This document shows positions 33,508 through 42,153 of a DNA stretch of 64,000 nt, piece after piece. The notes under the pieces were generated by a model. The model was given only the letters and a program-made list of their open reading frames with translations, ran no database searches and was not told the DNA's origin. A program made the translations under genes and the position numbers. The DNA comes from Opitutus sp. Its GTDB lineage: Bacteria > Verrucomicrobiota > Verrucomicrobiia > Opitutales > Opitutaceae. The stretch is from positions 108,195 through 172,194 of the forward strand of contig PNJQ01000001.1 in assembly GCA_013821985.1 (NCBI GenBank), read 5' to 3'. Within the stretch, counting starts at the first letter, position 1. Each line of letters starts with the position of its first letter.

Positions 33508-36341
33508 GGCTGGCGGAATCCGTCCACGCGCAGGCGGCGGAAGATATAGTAAAGCTGGTCAGGACCCGCGATGCGCTCCGTCTGGCGGTGGGTGAAAAGG
33601 GAGCGGCGCTCGCGCTGGCCGAATGCCTCCCAATGTTCCTGCGCACCTTTTTCCAAGGGGATGTTTTGGGACACGAGGTAATCCTTCACGTCCGGGTAGC
33701 GCGCCAGATAGTCCATCCAGTCGGGCACGTCGGTGACCGCGACGTTACGGAATTCGATGATGTTTTTCCCGGGCTTCGCGGGGAGTTGCAAAGATTGGAT
33801 GAGCCAACGCTTGGGGCCCTCCCATCGGTAGGCCTTCACCGTTTCGCCGTTGTGCACCACGTCGATCCACGCGCCTTCGCGGGCGTGCAGCGCCAACTCG
33901 AACGAAAGGTTGAGCGTGCCGAGTTGATTGCTCCCGGGAATCTCGAGCCGGACCACCGGGGCCTTCGCCCAGCGAATGAGCGGCAGGTCCCATTGCGGAT
34001 ACGGCCCTTCCGGCGCCGCGAGCCCCTCGGTCGTGATCGAGGTCTTGAGCGGGAAGGCGACGAGTTCCTCCGCAAAGAGCGACATCGGATCGTGCGGAGT
34101 CTCCGCTTCGGCCGGCTGATCGCGGAACAAGTAGGGCACGTCGCTCGAGCCCAGCAGCCGCTGGTCGGCGCGGTCGCGGATCCGCACCGTAAAGCGGCGG
34201 AACGGTCGGGTGATCGAGACTTTCGCCTCGCCGGTGTGATCGAACTCCGCGAGTTCCTCGGAACTGTTATCCGCGTAGTCCACTCCGACGATCACGCGCG
34301 CGGCATCGGCGGGATTCAGCCCGGCGACCTTGATGCGGGTATGAATATAGCGGTTCGGCTCGCGCGGGGCATAATAAAATTCGACGAGCACGTTGCGGTT
34401 CGCCTCCGCGGACGGCTTTTCATTGGGATGGGCCGCGAGTCCATAGTAATCGAGCGCCGGCTGGCCTTGCCCGATGGTGCCGAGAAATTCCACGCCAGCC
34501 GTCCGTTTAGTGGGGAATGGCGCGAGGGTGTAAGAAGAGAGCTGCTCGATGTTGCTGTAGGCGACCTTGCGAACGAAGCCCCATTCCGAGAACACCTGAT
34601 AGGCCGCCGGATCGATGGCATCGAAGGACGTGAAGCGCTGGCGCTTGCCCGCGGCCATGAGCAGGAAGATCCGCTCGTTGCCGTCGGTGGAGTGGATGTT
34701 GACGCGCGGCTCGGCGGCGATGCGCTCGATCATGGTGGCGGGTAACGTGGGCCACGCCGGCGGCGGTGGTTGGCCGGCCCAGAGCGGCGCGAAGGGACGG
34801 CTCGTGTTGTTGAAAAGGTAGATCGCGGCGAGCCAGAGCGAGCAGAAGGCAAGAAAGCCTAATCCGGAACGCACGCGCGGCCGAAACTTCGCTCCGCCTG
34901 CGTCAATGCACGCGCCCAGACAGGGGGTGAGCACGAGGATGGCGGGAACGAAATACCGTTGGTTGTAGAGCGACCATTTGTTCAGCACGAAATAGGTGGC
35001 GAACCAGCCCAGGCCGAGCGCGGCAAGCCATACCACCGGAGTGGTAAACCGCCGCCAGCGCACCAAACAATAGACACCGGCAAGAAATACGACCGGGCCG
35101 GTGAGTCCGAAAAATACATGGTCTTCGTTCAGGTCGGGCGGGAACAAGTAGAGAGGGGAGAAGGCGTAGGCTTCGTTCCAGTTCGGGAAAAACGTGCGGG
35201 CGCCCCACGCATTGAGTTCGGCCGTGATCTTGAGATCGAAGACGAAGCGGTGCAGCGGCTCGAGAAAGAGTTGAATGAGGTAAGCCGAGCCCGTTTGCAG
35301 GACCGACCAGACCGAGAACGGCCGGTTCAGGGTGAAGTCGTAGGTCTTGTTGATCCACTCGCCTTTTTCCGCGAGGTTGATGGCGGCGAACGGCGACGCC
35401 AGTGCCAGTGCGACCACTCCCGCCGGGATCCATGCGGCGACGCCGCGCATGAACGCGGCGAAACGTCGGTCGCGCCAGTGTTGCACGGCCAGCACGACCA
35501 GGATCAGCGCGCCCGTTGGACCGAAAAACACCACCGTCAGCTTCGAACCCGCGGTCAATCCGGCAGCGACGCCCGCCAGCAACGCGAAACGTTGTCCGGA
35601 CGTTTCACGCCAGCGCAGGGCGAAAACGAGGGCGCAGAGCAGCGCCACTCCGGTGGGCAGATCGTTCGTCGTCGCGGTTCCCTGCGCCAAAACCTGCGTC
35701 GAAGTCAGCGCCAGCCACGTCGCAATGAGACTCGCGTTGGCGCTCAATGCGGCCAGCCGGCAGAGGCGGTAGAGCGCCAGTCCACCCGTCAGCCACGCGA
35801 ACAGGTTGATGAAATTGATCGCCTGCACCGGCACGTTGTGAAGCAGCACCACAAGCTGCAGCAGATTGTAATTGAACGGAAAGTAGATCTGCCGCGGATT
35901 CCCGGTCTCGAAGTGCGCGAGGTCGCCCTGCCCGATGTAATACATCGCGCGTGGCAGGTGATACGTGAGCGTATCGTAGTTGTTCGGTTCGTAGGTCGCG
36001 GCGACCCGGATCGCCACGTAGAGTAGGGGAGCGAGCGTGAGACCGCAGGCGAGCAGCAGGCGCGTCGCCGGGATTTCCTCGCGCTGCAGCGGTGCGGGCT
36101 CCGGTTTCAGCCAGCGCAACGCCAGCCAGGTGACCAGCGCGAGGAGCAGTGACGTGCGGAAAAACCACACTGTGTTGCCGAGCTGTTCGAACGAGGCGAG
36201 CGCGAGGCTCGTGAGCACGATGTTCGTCCACGCCAGCGTGGCGGCCGCGAGGATGCGATCGATCGGGTGACGCACGCTGTGGCGCGCCGCCGCCCAGGAG
36301 GCGCACGCCAGCGTCGCGAGATGCGCGAGAAATAATGCCAT
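33504..36341 (-). CDS. Large GT-C membrane glycosyltransferase with C-terminal PDV-type tail domain
   Basis: This 945-aa protein has a polytopic part of about 480 residues with first-loop motif NNYDTLTYHLPRAMYY, then ASTQ- and DLPTG-containing helices and a long extracytoplasmic part of ~460 residues. The C-terminal segment YLARYPDVKDYLV...HWEAFGQRERRS followed by YYIFRRLRVDGFRQ closely matches the end of the protein at 28022-30679, so the two are paralogues over their whole length. It presumably glycosylates at the periplasmic face. ATG 36341 lies 1 bp after the upstream stop. Confidence 0.85.
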   Translation of the reverse strand: MALFLAHLATLACASWAAARHSVRHPIDRILAAATLAWTNIVLTSLALASFEQLGNTVWFFRTSLLLALVTWLALRWLKPEPAPLQREEIPATRLLLACGLTLAPLLYVAIRVAATYEPNNYDTLTYHLPRAMYYIGQGDLAHFETGNPRQIYFPFNYNLLQLVVLLHNVPVQAINFINLFAWLTGGLALYRLCRLAALSANASLIATWLALTSTQVLAQGTATTNDLPTGVALLCALVFALRWRETSGQRFALLAGVAAGLTAGSKLTVVFFGPTGALILVVLAVQHWRDRRFAAFMRGVAAWIPAGVVALALASPFAAINLAEKGEWINKTYDFTLNRPFSVWSVLQTGSAYLIQLFLEPLHRFVFDLKITAELNAWGARTFFPNWNEAYAFSPLYLFPPDLNEDHVFFGLTGPVVFLAGVYCLVRWRRFTTPVVWLAALGLGWFATYFVLNKWSLYNQRYFVPAILVLTPCLGACIDAGGAKFRPRVRSGLGFLAFCSLWLAAIYLFNNTSRPFAPLWAGQPPPPAWPTLPATMIERIAAEPRVNIHSTDGNERIFLLMAAGKRQRFTSFDAIDPAAYQVFSEWGFVRKVAYSNIEQLSSYTLAPFPTKRTAGVEFLGTIGQGQPALDYYGLAAHPNEKPSAEANRNVLVEFYYAPREPNRYIHTRIKVAGLNPADAARVIVGVDYADNSSEELAEFDHTGEAKVSITRPFRRFTVRIRDRADQRLLGSSDVPYLFRDQPAEAETPHDPMSLFAEELVAFPLKTSITTEGLAAPEGPYPQWDLPLIRWAKAPVVRLEIPGSNQLGTLNLSFELALHAREGAWIDVVHNGETVKAYRWEGPKRWLIQSLQLPAKPGKNIIEFRNVAVTDVPDWMDYLARYPDVKDYLVSQNIPLEKGAQEHWEAFGQRERRSLFTHRQTERIAGPDQLYYIFRRLRVDGFRQP

Positions 36342-36342
36342 G

Positions 36343-38271
36343 CTACTGGGGAGATTTCACGGTGACGTAGAGCGCGGAGCAACCAAAACAGCCCATGAAA
36401 GCCGCCTGTCCGCCGTCGCTCCATTCCAGCGCGGCCCGCCGCACGCCGTCGCGCCGGAGGAGTTTCCGGCCGTCGAGAAAATGGCGCAGCAGCACCGGGG
36501 TGCGCTCCGGCAAACTGGCCGACAACTGGGCGAGATCCGCGCCGAGCGTCGTGGCCGAAGCCGGATCGATCACCACCATCGTGGGCCGGACGTCGCGCCA
36601 GCGTTGAAAAAACTCCGCGAGCGAGCCCTGGAAGAGATGGCAGAGGTGGCCCACTTCGTGGGCGAGTAATGCTTCACGCGTGCGGGCGAGCGCGTCCGGA
36701 TCCGTCGTCACGCCAAAATACTGCGGTGCGACCGTGCGGGCGGGATTCGCGCGCGCGCCGCGCAGGGCCGTCACGGCCGCCCGGCCGCCGAGCGAACCGA
36801 GCTCGAGGATCACGTCGCCGGCTTCGTAGCCCATCTCGTGAAACTTGAGCACCTCGCCCGGAGTGTGCGCGCCGGGCAACGCCGCGGTGGGGCCGGCAAT
36901 TTCTTCCGTGGTCAACGGCGCGGCTCCGCTGCGCTCCGGCCAGGAGGGACGGTGCCGCTCGAGCGAGCGCAAGTCCTCGGCCTCGTTTTGCGGGTAGGCC
37001 AGCACGGCGGGGCGGGGACCGAGGCCCGCGGATTTTTCCCCGCGAAAAAATCGCGCCCAGCGCGCGGCGTGTGCCGGCAGGGAAAAGCGCAGCACGGCGT
37101 GTTCCCGCGCGGCTTGGCCGGTGCTCTTGAGCAGCGCGGAGTCGCGCAGGAAATCCCGCAGCGCGGCGGTGGCGGCAGCGACGTCGCCGATCGGCACCAG
37201 CCGGCCGGTGATCTCGTGGCGCACGATTTCGACCACGCCGCCCGCTTGGAATGCCACGACGGGGAGCCCGCAAAGCTGGGCTTCCATCACGGTTTGTCCG
37301 AAGGCCTCTTCGGTTGCGGTGCCGAGAAAGATATCCGCCGCCTGATAAATCAGCGCGAGGCGGTCCGCCCGTAGGTGATAGCCGAGACCGATGAGGCCGG
37401 GGACTTCCTGCGCGTTGTGACCGAACGCGGCGAAGTGAACCTCGTTGCCCATCGCCGCGACAATCTCGCGCAGGTAGCGGCCGCCTTTGCGCTCCTCTTG
37501 AAAATTCACGGCTGCGCAGAGGACGATCGGGCGGTCGAGGGGCAGGCCGAGTTCCTTCCGCGCTACGAGCTTGTCGCCGGGGCAAAACACCCGTTCATCG
37601 GCGCCGAGTTCGAGTGGTTCGACGCTGTGGGCGGCGGGCAATGCCGTGCGGAACATTTGCTGGTTCCACCGGCTGTTGGCGATGACCTCGAGTCCGTGAG
37701 GGCCGCCGAAAATTTCGCGTCGGACGCGCCACGCCGGGCCGATGCGCGCGGGTTCGAGCGCAGGATAGTGCGTGGCGGTCGGGCACGTGTGATCGCAGCC
37801 GGTCAGGTAGAGCTGACAGTGGCCGGGATACGCGCAGCGTCCGGTGAAAAGATAGGCGTCGTGCAGAAACGCCGCGACGCGGCAGCCGATCGCGGAGAGC
37901 GCGGGCAGCAGTTGAAATGGCCAGCGGGCCGCGTGGAGGTTGCCTACGATGACAACTTCCGGATCGAAGCGCGCCACTTCCGCGAGGAGCCCGGCGATGA
38001 CGGCATCGTCGGCCAATTTTTTTCCCCCTTCCAAATGGTCGACATCACGAATGCCCAGCCAGAGATCCGGATCGAACGGGCGCGTCGCGACGGCTTCGAG
38101 GGGAATGTCGCCCGGCGCCCAAGCCAGCACGCCTGCCTCGATGCCGAGGCTGAGGACCGCCTCGACTTGGCGCGCCTGCGCGATTCCGGCTCCGTATTGA
38201 AAGCTGACATCGTTCAGGAACAGCACCCGCTTGGGTAGATCGGGGGAGATGCGTTTGTCGGTGGAAGACAT
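36343..38271 (-). CDS. Family 4 glycosyltransferase fused to a C-terminal methyltransferase-like domain
   Basis: This is a 642-aa protein. The N-terminal ~420 residues are GT4-like: a Cys/His-rich segment HDAYLFTGRCAYPGHC...TGCDHTCP resembles that in WcaC-type transferases, and the donor motif EEAFGQTVMEAQLCGLPVVAF is the E-x7-E signature. From about residue 460 a second domain reads VILELGSLGGRAAVTAL, FGVTTDPDALA and PTMVVIDPAS, resembling a Methyltransf_24-type SAM fold, though the glycine loop is atypical. It is probably a cytoplasmic transferase coupled to methylation of the product (inference). The stop is 1 bp before the GT-C gene; start ATG 38271. Confidence 0.84.
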   Translation of the reverse strand: MSSTDKRISPDLPKRVLFLNDVSFQYGAGIAQARQVEAVLSLGIEAGVLAWAPGDIPLEAVATRPFDPDLWLGIRDVDHLEGGKKLADDAVIAGLLAEVARFDPEVVIVGNLHAARWPFQLLPALSAIGCRVAAFLHDAYLFTGRCAYPGHCQLYLTGCDHTCPTATHYPALEPARIGPAWRVRREIFGGPHGLEVIANSRWNQQMFRTALPAAHSVEPLELGADERVFCPGDKLVARKELGLPLDRPIVLCAAVNFQEERKGGRYLREIVAAMGNEVHFAAFGHNAQEVPGLIGLGYHLRADRLALIYQAADIFLGTATEEAFGQTVMEAQLCGLPVVAFQAGGVVEIVRHEITGRLVPIGDVAAATAALRDFLRDSALLKSTGQAAREHAVLRFSLPAHAARWARFFRGEKSAGLGPRPAVLAYPQNEAEDLRSLERHRPSWPERSGAAPLTTEEIAGPTAALPGAHTPGEVLKFHEMGYEAGDVILELGSLGGRAAVTALRGARANPARTVAPQYFGVTTDPDALARTREALLAHEVGHLCHLFQGSLAEFFQRWRDVRPTMVVIDPASATTLGADLAQLSASLPERTPVLLRHFLDGRKLLRRDGVRRAALEWSDGGQAAFMGCFGCSALYVTVKSPQ

Positions 38272-38275
38272 CGGC

Positions 38276-39271
38276 TCAGGCGGGATCCGACTGCTTGCGG
38301 AAAACGAAGACGCCGGTCACCGCGGGGCCGACGTGGCTGCGATGGCATTCTTCAATGAACTTCAGTTGGGTGCGGAGGTGCGTGCGGATGAGGGCCATGA
38401 ATTCGGCGTCGAATTGCATGCAAAATTCCAGGTAGTTGAGAAAAAACGTGCTGAAGCCTTCCCAGTCCGGCGCGTGCGGCGGCGCAAAATCGCTGAACGT
38501 CGCGTTGGTGAAATACCGCAAGCGCAGACCGTGGCGTTCGCCGAGATCGCCGAGCTCCGTCGGCGAGAAGAGGTGTTTGTCCTCGGCGTTGTTCTTCACC
38601 AGATCGCGCCGGCAGTAGAACTTGATCGTCTCGGTGAACGCCTGCAGCTGGCGTTCCCATTCCGGACGCAGTGTGACTCCGGCGGCCTGCAAGGTCGGGG
38701 CGATCGACTGGCTGACGGCCGCCATCAAAAGGTAACCGCTCTCGACCGGCTCGGCGCCGAGCGCGATCGCGCCGTTGGGGCGCAGCGTGCGGGCGCACGC
38801 GGCGATGAATTCCTCCACGTGCAGGATGTGGTGGAGCGTCGAGCGCATCGCGATCAACGAGAACATGCCGGCGGGAAGTTCCCCGAGATCGTCCGCGTTC
38901 AGCAGCGCGTAATGCAATTTCGCCGGACCGACCCGCGGCGGCGGCAGTTGACTGCTCGTGAGTCGGAGGAAAGTGGGCGACGGATCGGTGATGACGAAAT
39001 CGGATCCCGGATAATGGTGCGCGATGCCGAAGGTCAGCCGGCCGGTGCCGCAGCCGATCTCCAGCGCCGGACCGGTGGTATCGATTCCCTGTTGCTCAAG
39101 CAGGGCGCAGAGCCCCTGGCCCTCTTCGGGATCGGGCGCGCTGATGCCGTATTGGGAATCGTATTGATCCTCGGCGTGCGCGTAAGGGCGCTCCGGCGAA
39201 ATGCGCAGCATCCCACGCCATTGCGGGAGTGAGTCGAGCCACTGGTTGAACGATTCGGCGGCAGGCGGCAT
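38276..39271 (-). CDS. Class I SAM-dependent methyltransferase
   Basis: This 331-aa protein carries SAM motif I ALEIGCGTGRLTFGIA near residue 70, followed by FVITDPSPTFLRL and FSLIAMRSTLHHILHVEEF. It has a long C-terminal part with NPDV-free helices and a YCRRDLVKNNAED segment I do not recognise. It is larger than the other methyltransferases here. It lies 4-8 bp from neighbours on both sides, so it is part of the same transcript. The acceptor is probably a sugar hydroxyl or a terminal residue (inference). Confidence 0.84.
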   Translation of the reverse strand: MPPAAESFNQWLDSLPQWRGMLRISPERPYAHAEDQYDSQYGISAPDPEEGQGLCALLEQQGIDTTGPALEIGCGTGRLTFGIAHHYPGSDFVITDPSPTFLRLTSSQLPPPRVGPAKLHYALLNADDLGELPAGMFSLIAMRSTLHHILHVEEFIAACARTLRPNGAIALGAEPVESGYLLMAAVSQSIAPTLQAAGVTLRPEWERQLQAFTETIKFYCRRDLVKNNAEDKHLFSPTELGDLGERHGLRLRYFTNATFSDFAPPHAPDWEGFSTFFLNYLEFCMQFDAEFMALIRTHLRTQLKFIEECHRSHVGPAVTGVFVFRKQSDPA

Positions 39272-39279
39272 GGCGATGG

Positions 39280-42027
39280 TCAGGCTTGAGCGCGGTGGGC
39301 GGAGTTGAGCGCCGTGAGTTCAGGCAGGTAGGGCACGTGATCCCCGCCGGTCTTTTGTTTTCCGTGTTCGCGGAACAAGGCGAGGATCTCCGGCACCGCC
39401 AAAATCCGCGCACCGGCGCGTGCCATGCGGACCCACAGATCGTAATCCATGCTGAAATAAAGATCCTCGCGCAGCTTTCCCCCGCTGCGCTGGAAAATCT
39501 CGCGCGTGAAAAAAACTTCCGGTTGGTGGAAGAAATCGCCCTGCAGCCAGCTGCCCTCGAGATCGAGGAGATCCTTGAGCGGCAACGGCACAATCCGGCC
39601 GAGCGGCAGGGCGCACTGATGGACGTGCCGCGGTTGAATCTGCTGATCCACGACGCGCGCGCAGCGGCCGACGATCAGATCCGTGGCGTGCAGCAGAAAA
39701 TGCTGTCCGACGGTGAACAAGCTGCCGGGCGCGAGGCGGTCGTCGCTGTTCAGCCACGTCATCACCGTGCCGGTCGCGCGTTGGAATCCCTTGTTCAGCG
39801 CCTCGGATTGGCCGCCATCCTTCTCGCTCACCCACCAGCTCAGGCGAGGGGCATAACGCTGGATGATCTCCACGGAGCCGTCGGTCGATCCGCCGTCCAC
39901 GACGATGTATTCGAGGTTCGGATAATTCTGATCGAGCACCGAGCGCAGCGTCTGTTCCAGATACGCGGCTTGGTTGAAGCTCACGGTGACGACCGTGATT
40001 TTCGGCCACTCGCCGGCTTGAGCCGGACGCGCGGGATAAAGATCCTCCACCCGGGTTCTGGGCCAGACGGCGCGCACCTGGCAGGTCGGCAGCAGCGGTC
40101 CGCGCCACACCGCAGGCGGTCGCAGACACAGCAGCGAACCGTCGCTGAAGTGCAGCTGCGATTTCTCCGGCGGCAGCCAGTTCGGTTGCGGGTCGGCGCC
40201 GCTGATCAGCACGCGGTGATGAATCTGCATCCGGCCCACGAGCGTCGGCAGGACCTCGGTCGCGTCGGAGGCGTCGAAGGCGACCGCGTCGAAGTCGGCT
40301 AGCCCAGACGAATAGCTTTTCGAACCCGAGTCACGCGACTCGCGCAACCCGAACAACAGATAATGCTCCCAACCGCTGCGCAATGCCCCGGCTTCAACGG
40401 CACCGCCGACATCAGGGTTGGCTTCCAAATAGGCGCGCTCGTTGAAAAACGAATCGATGCCGGCGAGCCAGTCGAGGAGCGATTCCTCCCAGAAATGGAC
40501 GGCGCCGGGGTGGCGTTTTGCGAGCTCCGGCGGACGGCCGAACACCTGCACCACCGCGCCGACGCCCGCCAGCCACGCGATCTGCGGCAACAGGCGTGGG
40601 TGATAGCGGGCGAACGCGATTTTCCGGATGTGACGGCCGTGCGGAAGAAATTCCGCCAACTGACGCTGCGGATCGACCGGAGCCGGCGGCGTCGCCTGAG
40701 CCAGCAGACGTTGCTCGGCCGACTGGAGGCGCTCGGAAAGGGACGCGAGGCGCGCGTCGCGTTCCTGCCCGACCGTGACATGCGCCGCGATCTCCGCCTC
40801 CAGCGATTTCAGGTAGGCGACGTTGCGCTCCAAGTCGGTGTAGGCCTCGTGAAGCTTCGCCTGGTAGAATGAAATCGATTTCAGGCGCTCGGCCCGATCT
40901 TCCTCGATCAGGCGCAGGCGCTCGGCCGATTCCTGCACGAGCGCGCGGGCTTCCACTTCGCGGTCGAAGGTGCGGCGCACTTTTTCGCGCGCGTCGATCG
41001 TGGCTTGGCGTGCTTCATCGATCGCGGCTTTGGCCGCGCGTTGATTCGCGGCCAGCGCCGCGACGAAGTTTTTGCGATCTTTCTCCGCGCTCTGCAGCCG
41101 CGCGGCCAGCGCCGTCAGCGCCTGATTCAATCGGGCTTCGCTGGCGGAGGCGGGAGGGATCAAGTCGGGCGTCTCGCCTTTTGCGCCGTCGAACTGCGCG
41201 AGCAACTGCAGGTAAGGCCGGTAGATTTTCTCGCGGAGCGTCGGCGGAGGAAACGCCGCGAAGGGCCGCGTGCCGGCGTCGTAGAGTTGGCCGCCCAACG
41301 AGATGAGGTCGCCGAACTGGTAGACGAAAAGGGGGACGCCCTCGATCTGCGGAGCGTCCGCTCCCGCGATGCCGGCGTCCACCGCCTGCGCGGGATCCAC
41401 GCTGGCGCCGCGCTCGCCGATCACCCCGGCAAACGGAAATTCCTGCGGCCAGCGGTCGAGGTATTTTCGATTGCTGAAGCGCGTGGGTTCGAGAATTTCG
41501 AAACACCAGGCCGCGCAATCTTCGCTCCAGCGTGTCAGGCACGTCTGGCCTTGGTCGTCGTTCCGGAATGCCACGAAGCGAGTGGTGAATTTGCCGTATT
41601 CCTCGAGGGCGAGATGCGTAGCCGGCAGCGCGCGGCGAACGAGGGCGACCGACGCGGTGGGCAGCGCCGCGAACAACTCCGTCAACGGTCGATAAACGAA
41701 GGCGCTCGGATCGAGGTAAGTGAGCCATTTTCCCGCCGACAACGTTGGCAGCACGTGCCGCAGGAGCCACGGGAGCAGGGTGGCATGGAATTCCGCCGCG
41801 GTGCGATCGGACTGCGTGCGCTTTAGCTGCGGAAATGCCCGCAGCAACTCGGGCAGCGCGATCACCTCGGTCCGCGCCAGTTGGGCGCTCCGCAATTGCT
41901 CCTGCGCGTCGTCGTCAGTCGCGAGCACGACGAGCGAAAACTCCCCGGCGTGCATCGTGAGCGAGTGATGCAGGGCTTTAAGCCGGGGAAGCCGGTCGGA
42001 ATCGAGGAGAGTGCAGAAATTACGCAT
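39280..42027 (-). CDS. Multidomain glycosyltransferase: GT8-like N-domain, coiled coil, PDV segment, C-terminal GT2
   Basis: This is a 915-aa protein. Residues ~1-250 look like a nucleotide-diphospho-sugar transferase domain ([21 protein letters not shown]; putative acidic motif [10 protein letters not shown]). Residues ~290-470 form a coiled coil containing [22 protein letters not shown], shared with the next gene upstream. Near ~540 there is [11 protein letters not shown]...[11 protein letters not shown], and from ~670 a standard GT-A domain ([37 protein letters not shown]). It may add two sugars while scaffolded on the coiled coil. ATG 42027; a 126-bp gap precedes it. Confidence 0.87.
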   Translation of the reverse strand: MRNFCTLLDSDRLPRLKALHHSLTMHAGEFSLVVLATDDDAQEQLRSAQLARTEVIALPELLRAFPQLKRTQSDRTAAEFHATLLPWLLRHVLPTLSAGKWLTYLDPSAFVYRPLTELFAALPTASVALVRRALPATHLALEEYGKFTTRFVAFRNDDQGQTCLTRWSEDCAAWCFEILEPTRFSNRKYLDRWPQEFPFAGVIGERGASVDPAQAVDAGIAGADAPQIEGVPLFVYQFGDLISLGGQLYDAGTRPFAAFPPPTLREKIYRPYLQLLAQFDGAKGETPDLIPPASASEARLNQALTALAARLQSAEKDRKNFVAALAANQRAAKAAIDEARQATIDAREKVRRTFDREVEARALVQESAERLRLIEEDRAERLKSISFYQAKLHEAYTDLERNVAYLKSLEAEIAAHVTVGQERDARLASLSERLQSAEQRLLAQATPPAPVDPQRQLAEFLPHGRHIRKIAFARYHPRLLPQIAWLAGVGAVVQVFGRPPELAKRHPGAVHFWEESLLDWLAGIDSFFNERAYLEANPDVGGAVEAGALRSGWEHYLLFGLRESRDSGSKSYSSGLADFDAVAFDASDATEVLPTLVGRMQIHHRVLISGADPQPNWLPPEKSQLHFSDGSLLCLRPPAVWRGPLLPTCQVRAVWPRTRVEDLYPARPAQAGEWPKITVVTVSFNQAAYLEQTLRSVLDQNYPNLEYIVVDGGSTDGSVEIIQRYAPRLSWWVSEKDGGQSEALNKGFQRATGTVMTWLNSDDRLAPGSLFTVGQHFLLHATDLIVGRCARVVDQQIQPRHVHQCALPLGRIVPLPLKDLLDLEGSWLQGDFFHQPEVFFTREIFQRSGGKLREDLYFSMDYDLWVRMARAGARILAVPEILALFREHGKQKTGGDHVPYLPELTALNSAHRAQA

Positions 42028-42153
42028 GCCGGAGCGGGAGCTGCTGATCAGGTGAAGTTCGGCGCGGCGGGACGGAAATATTGCGGCCGCCGGGCGGAAA
42101 AACCTGAAGATGGCAACGATTTGGGCCCGACAATGCCAGCTGAAACTGCCCCC

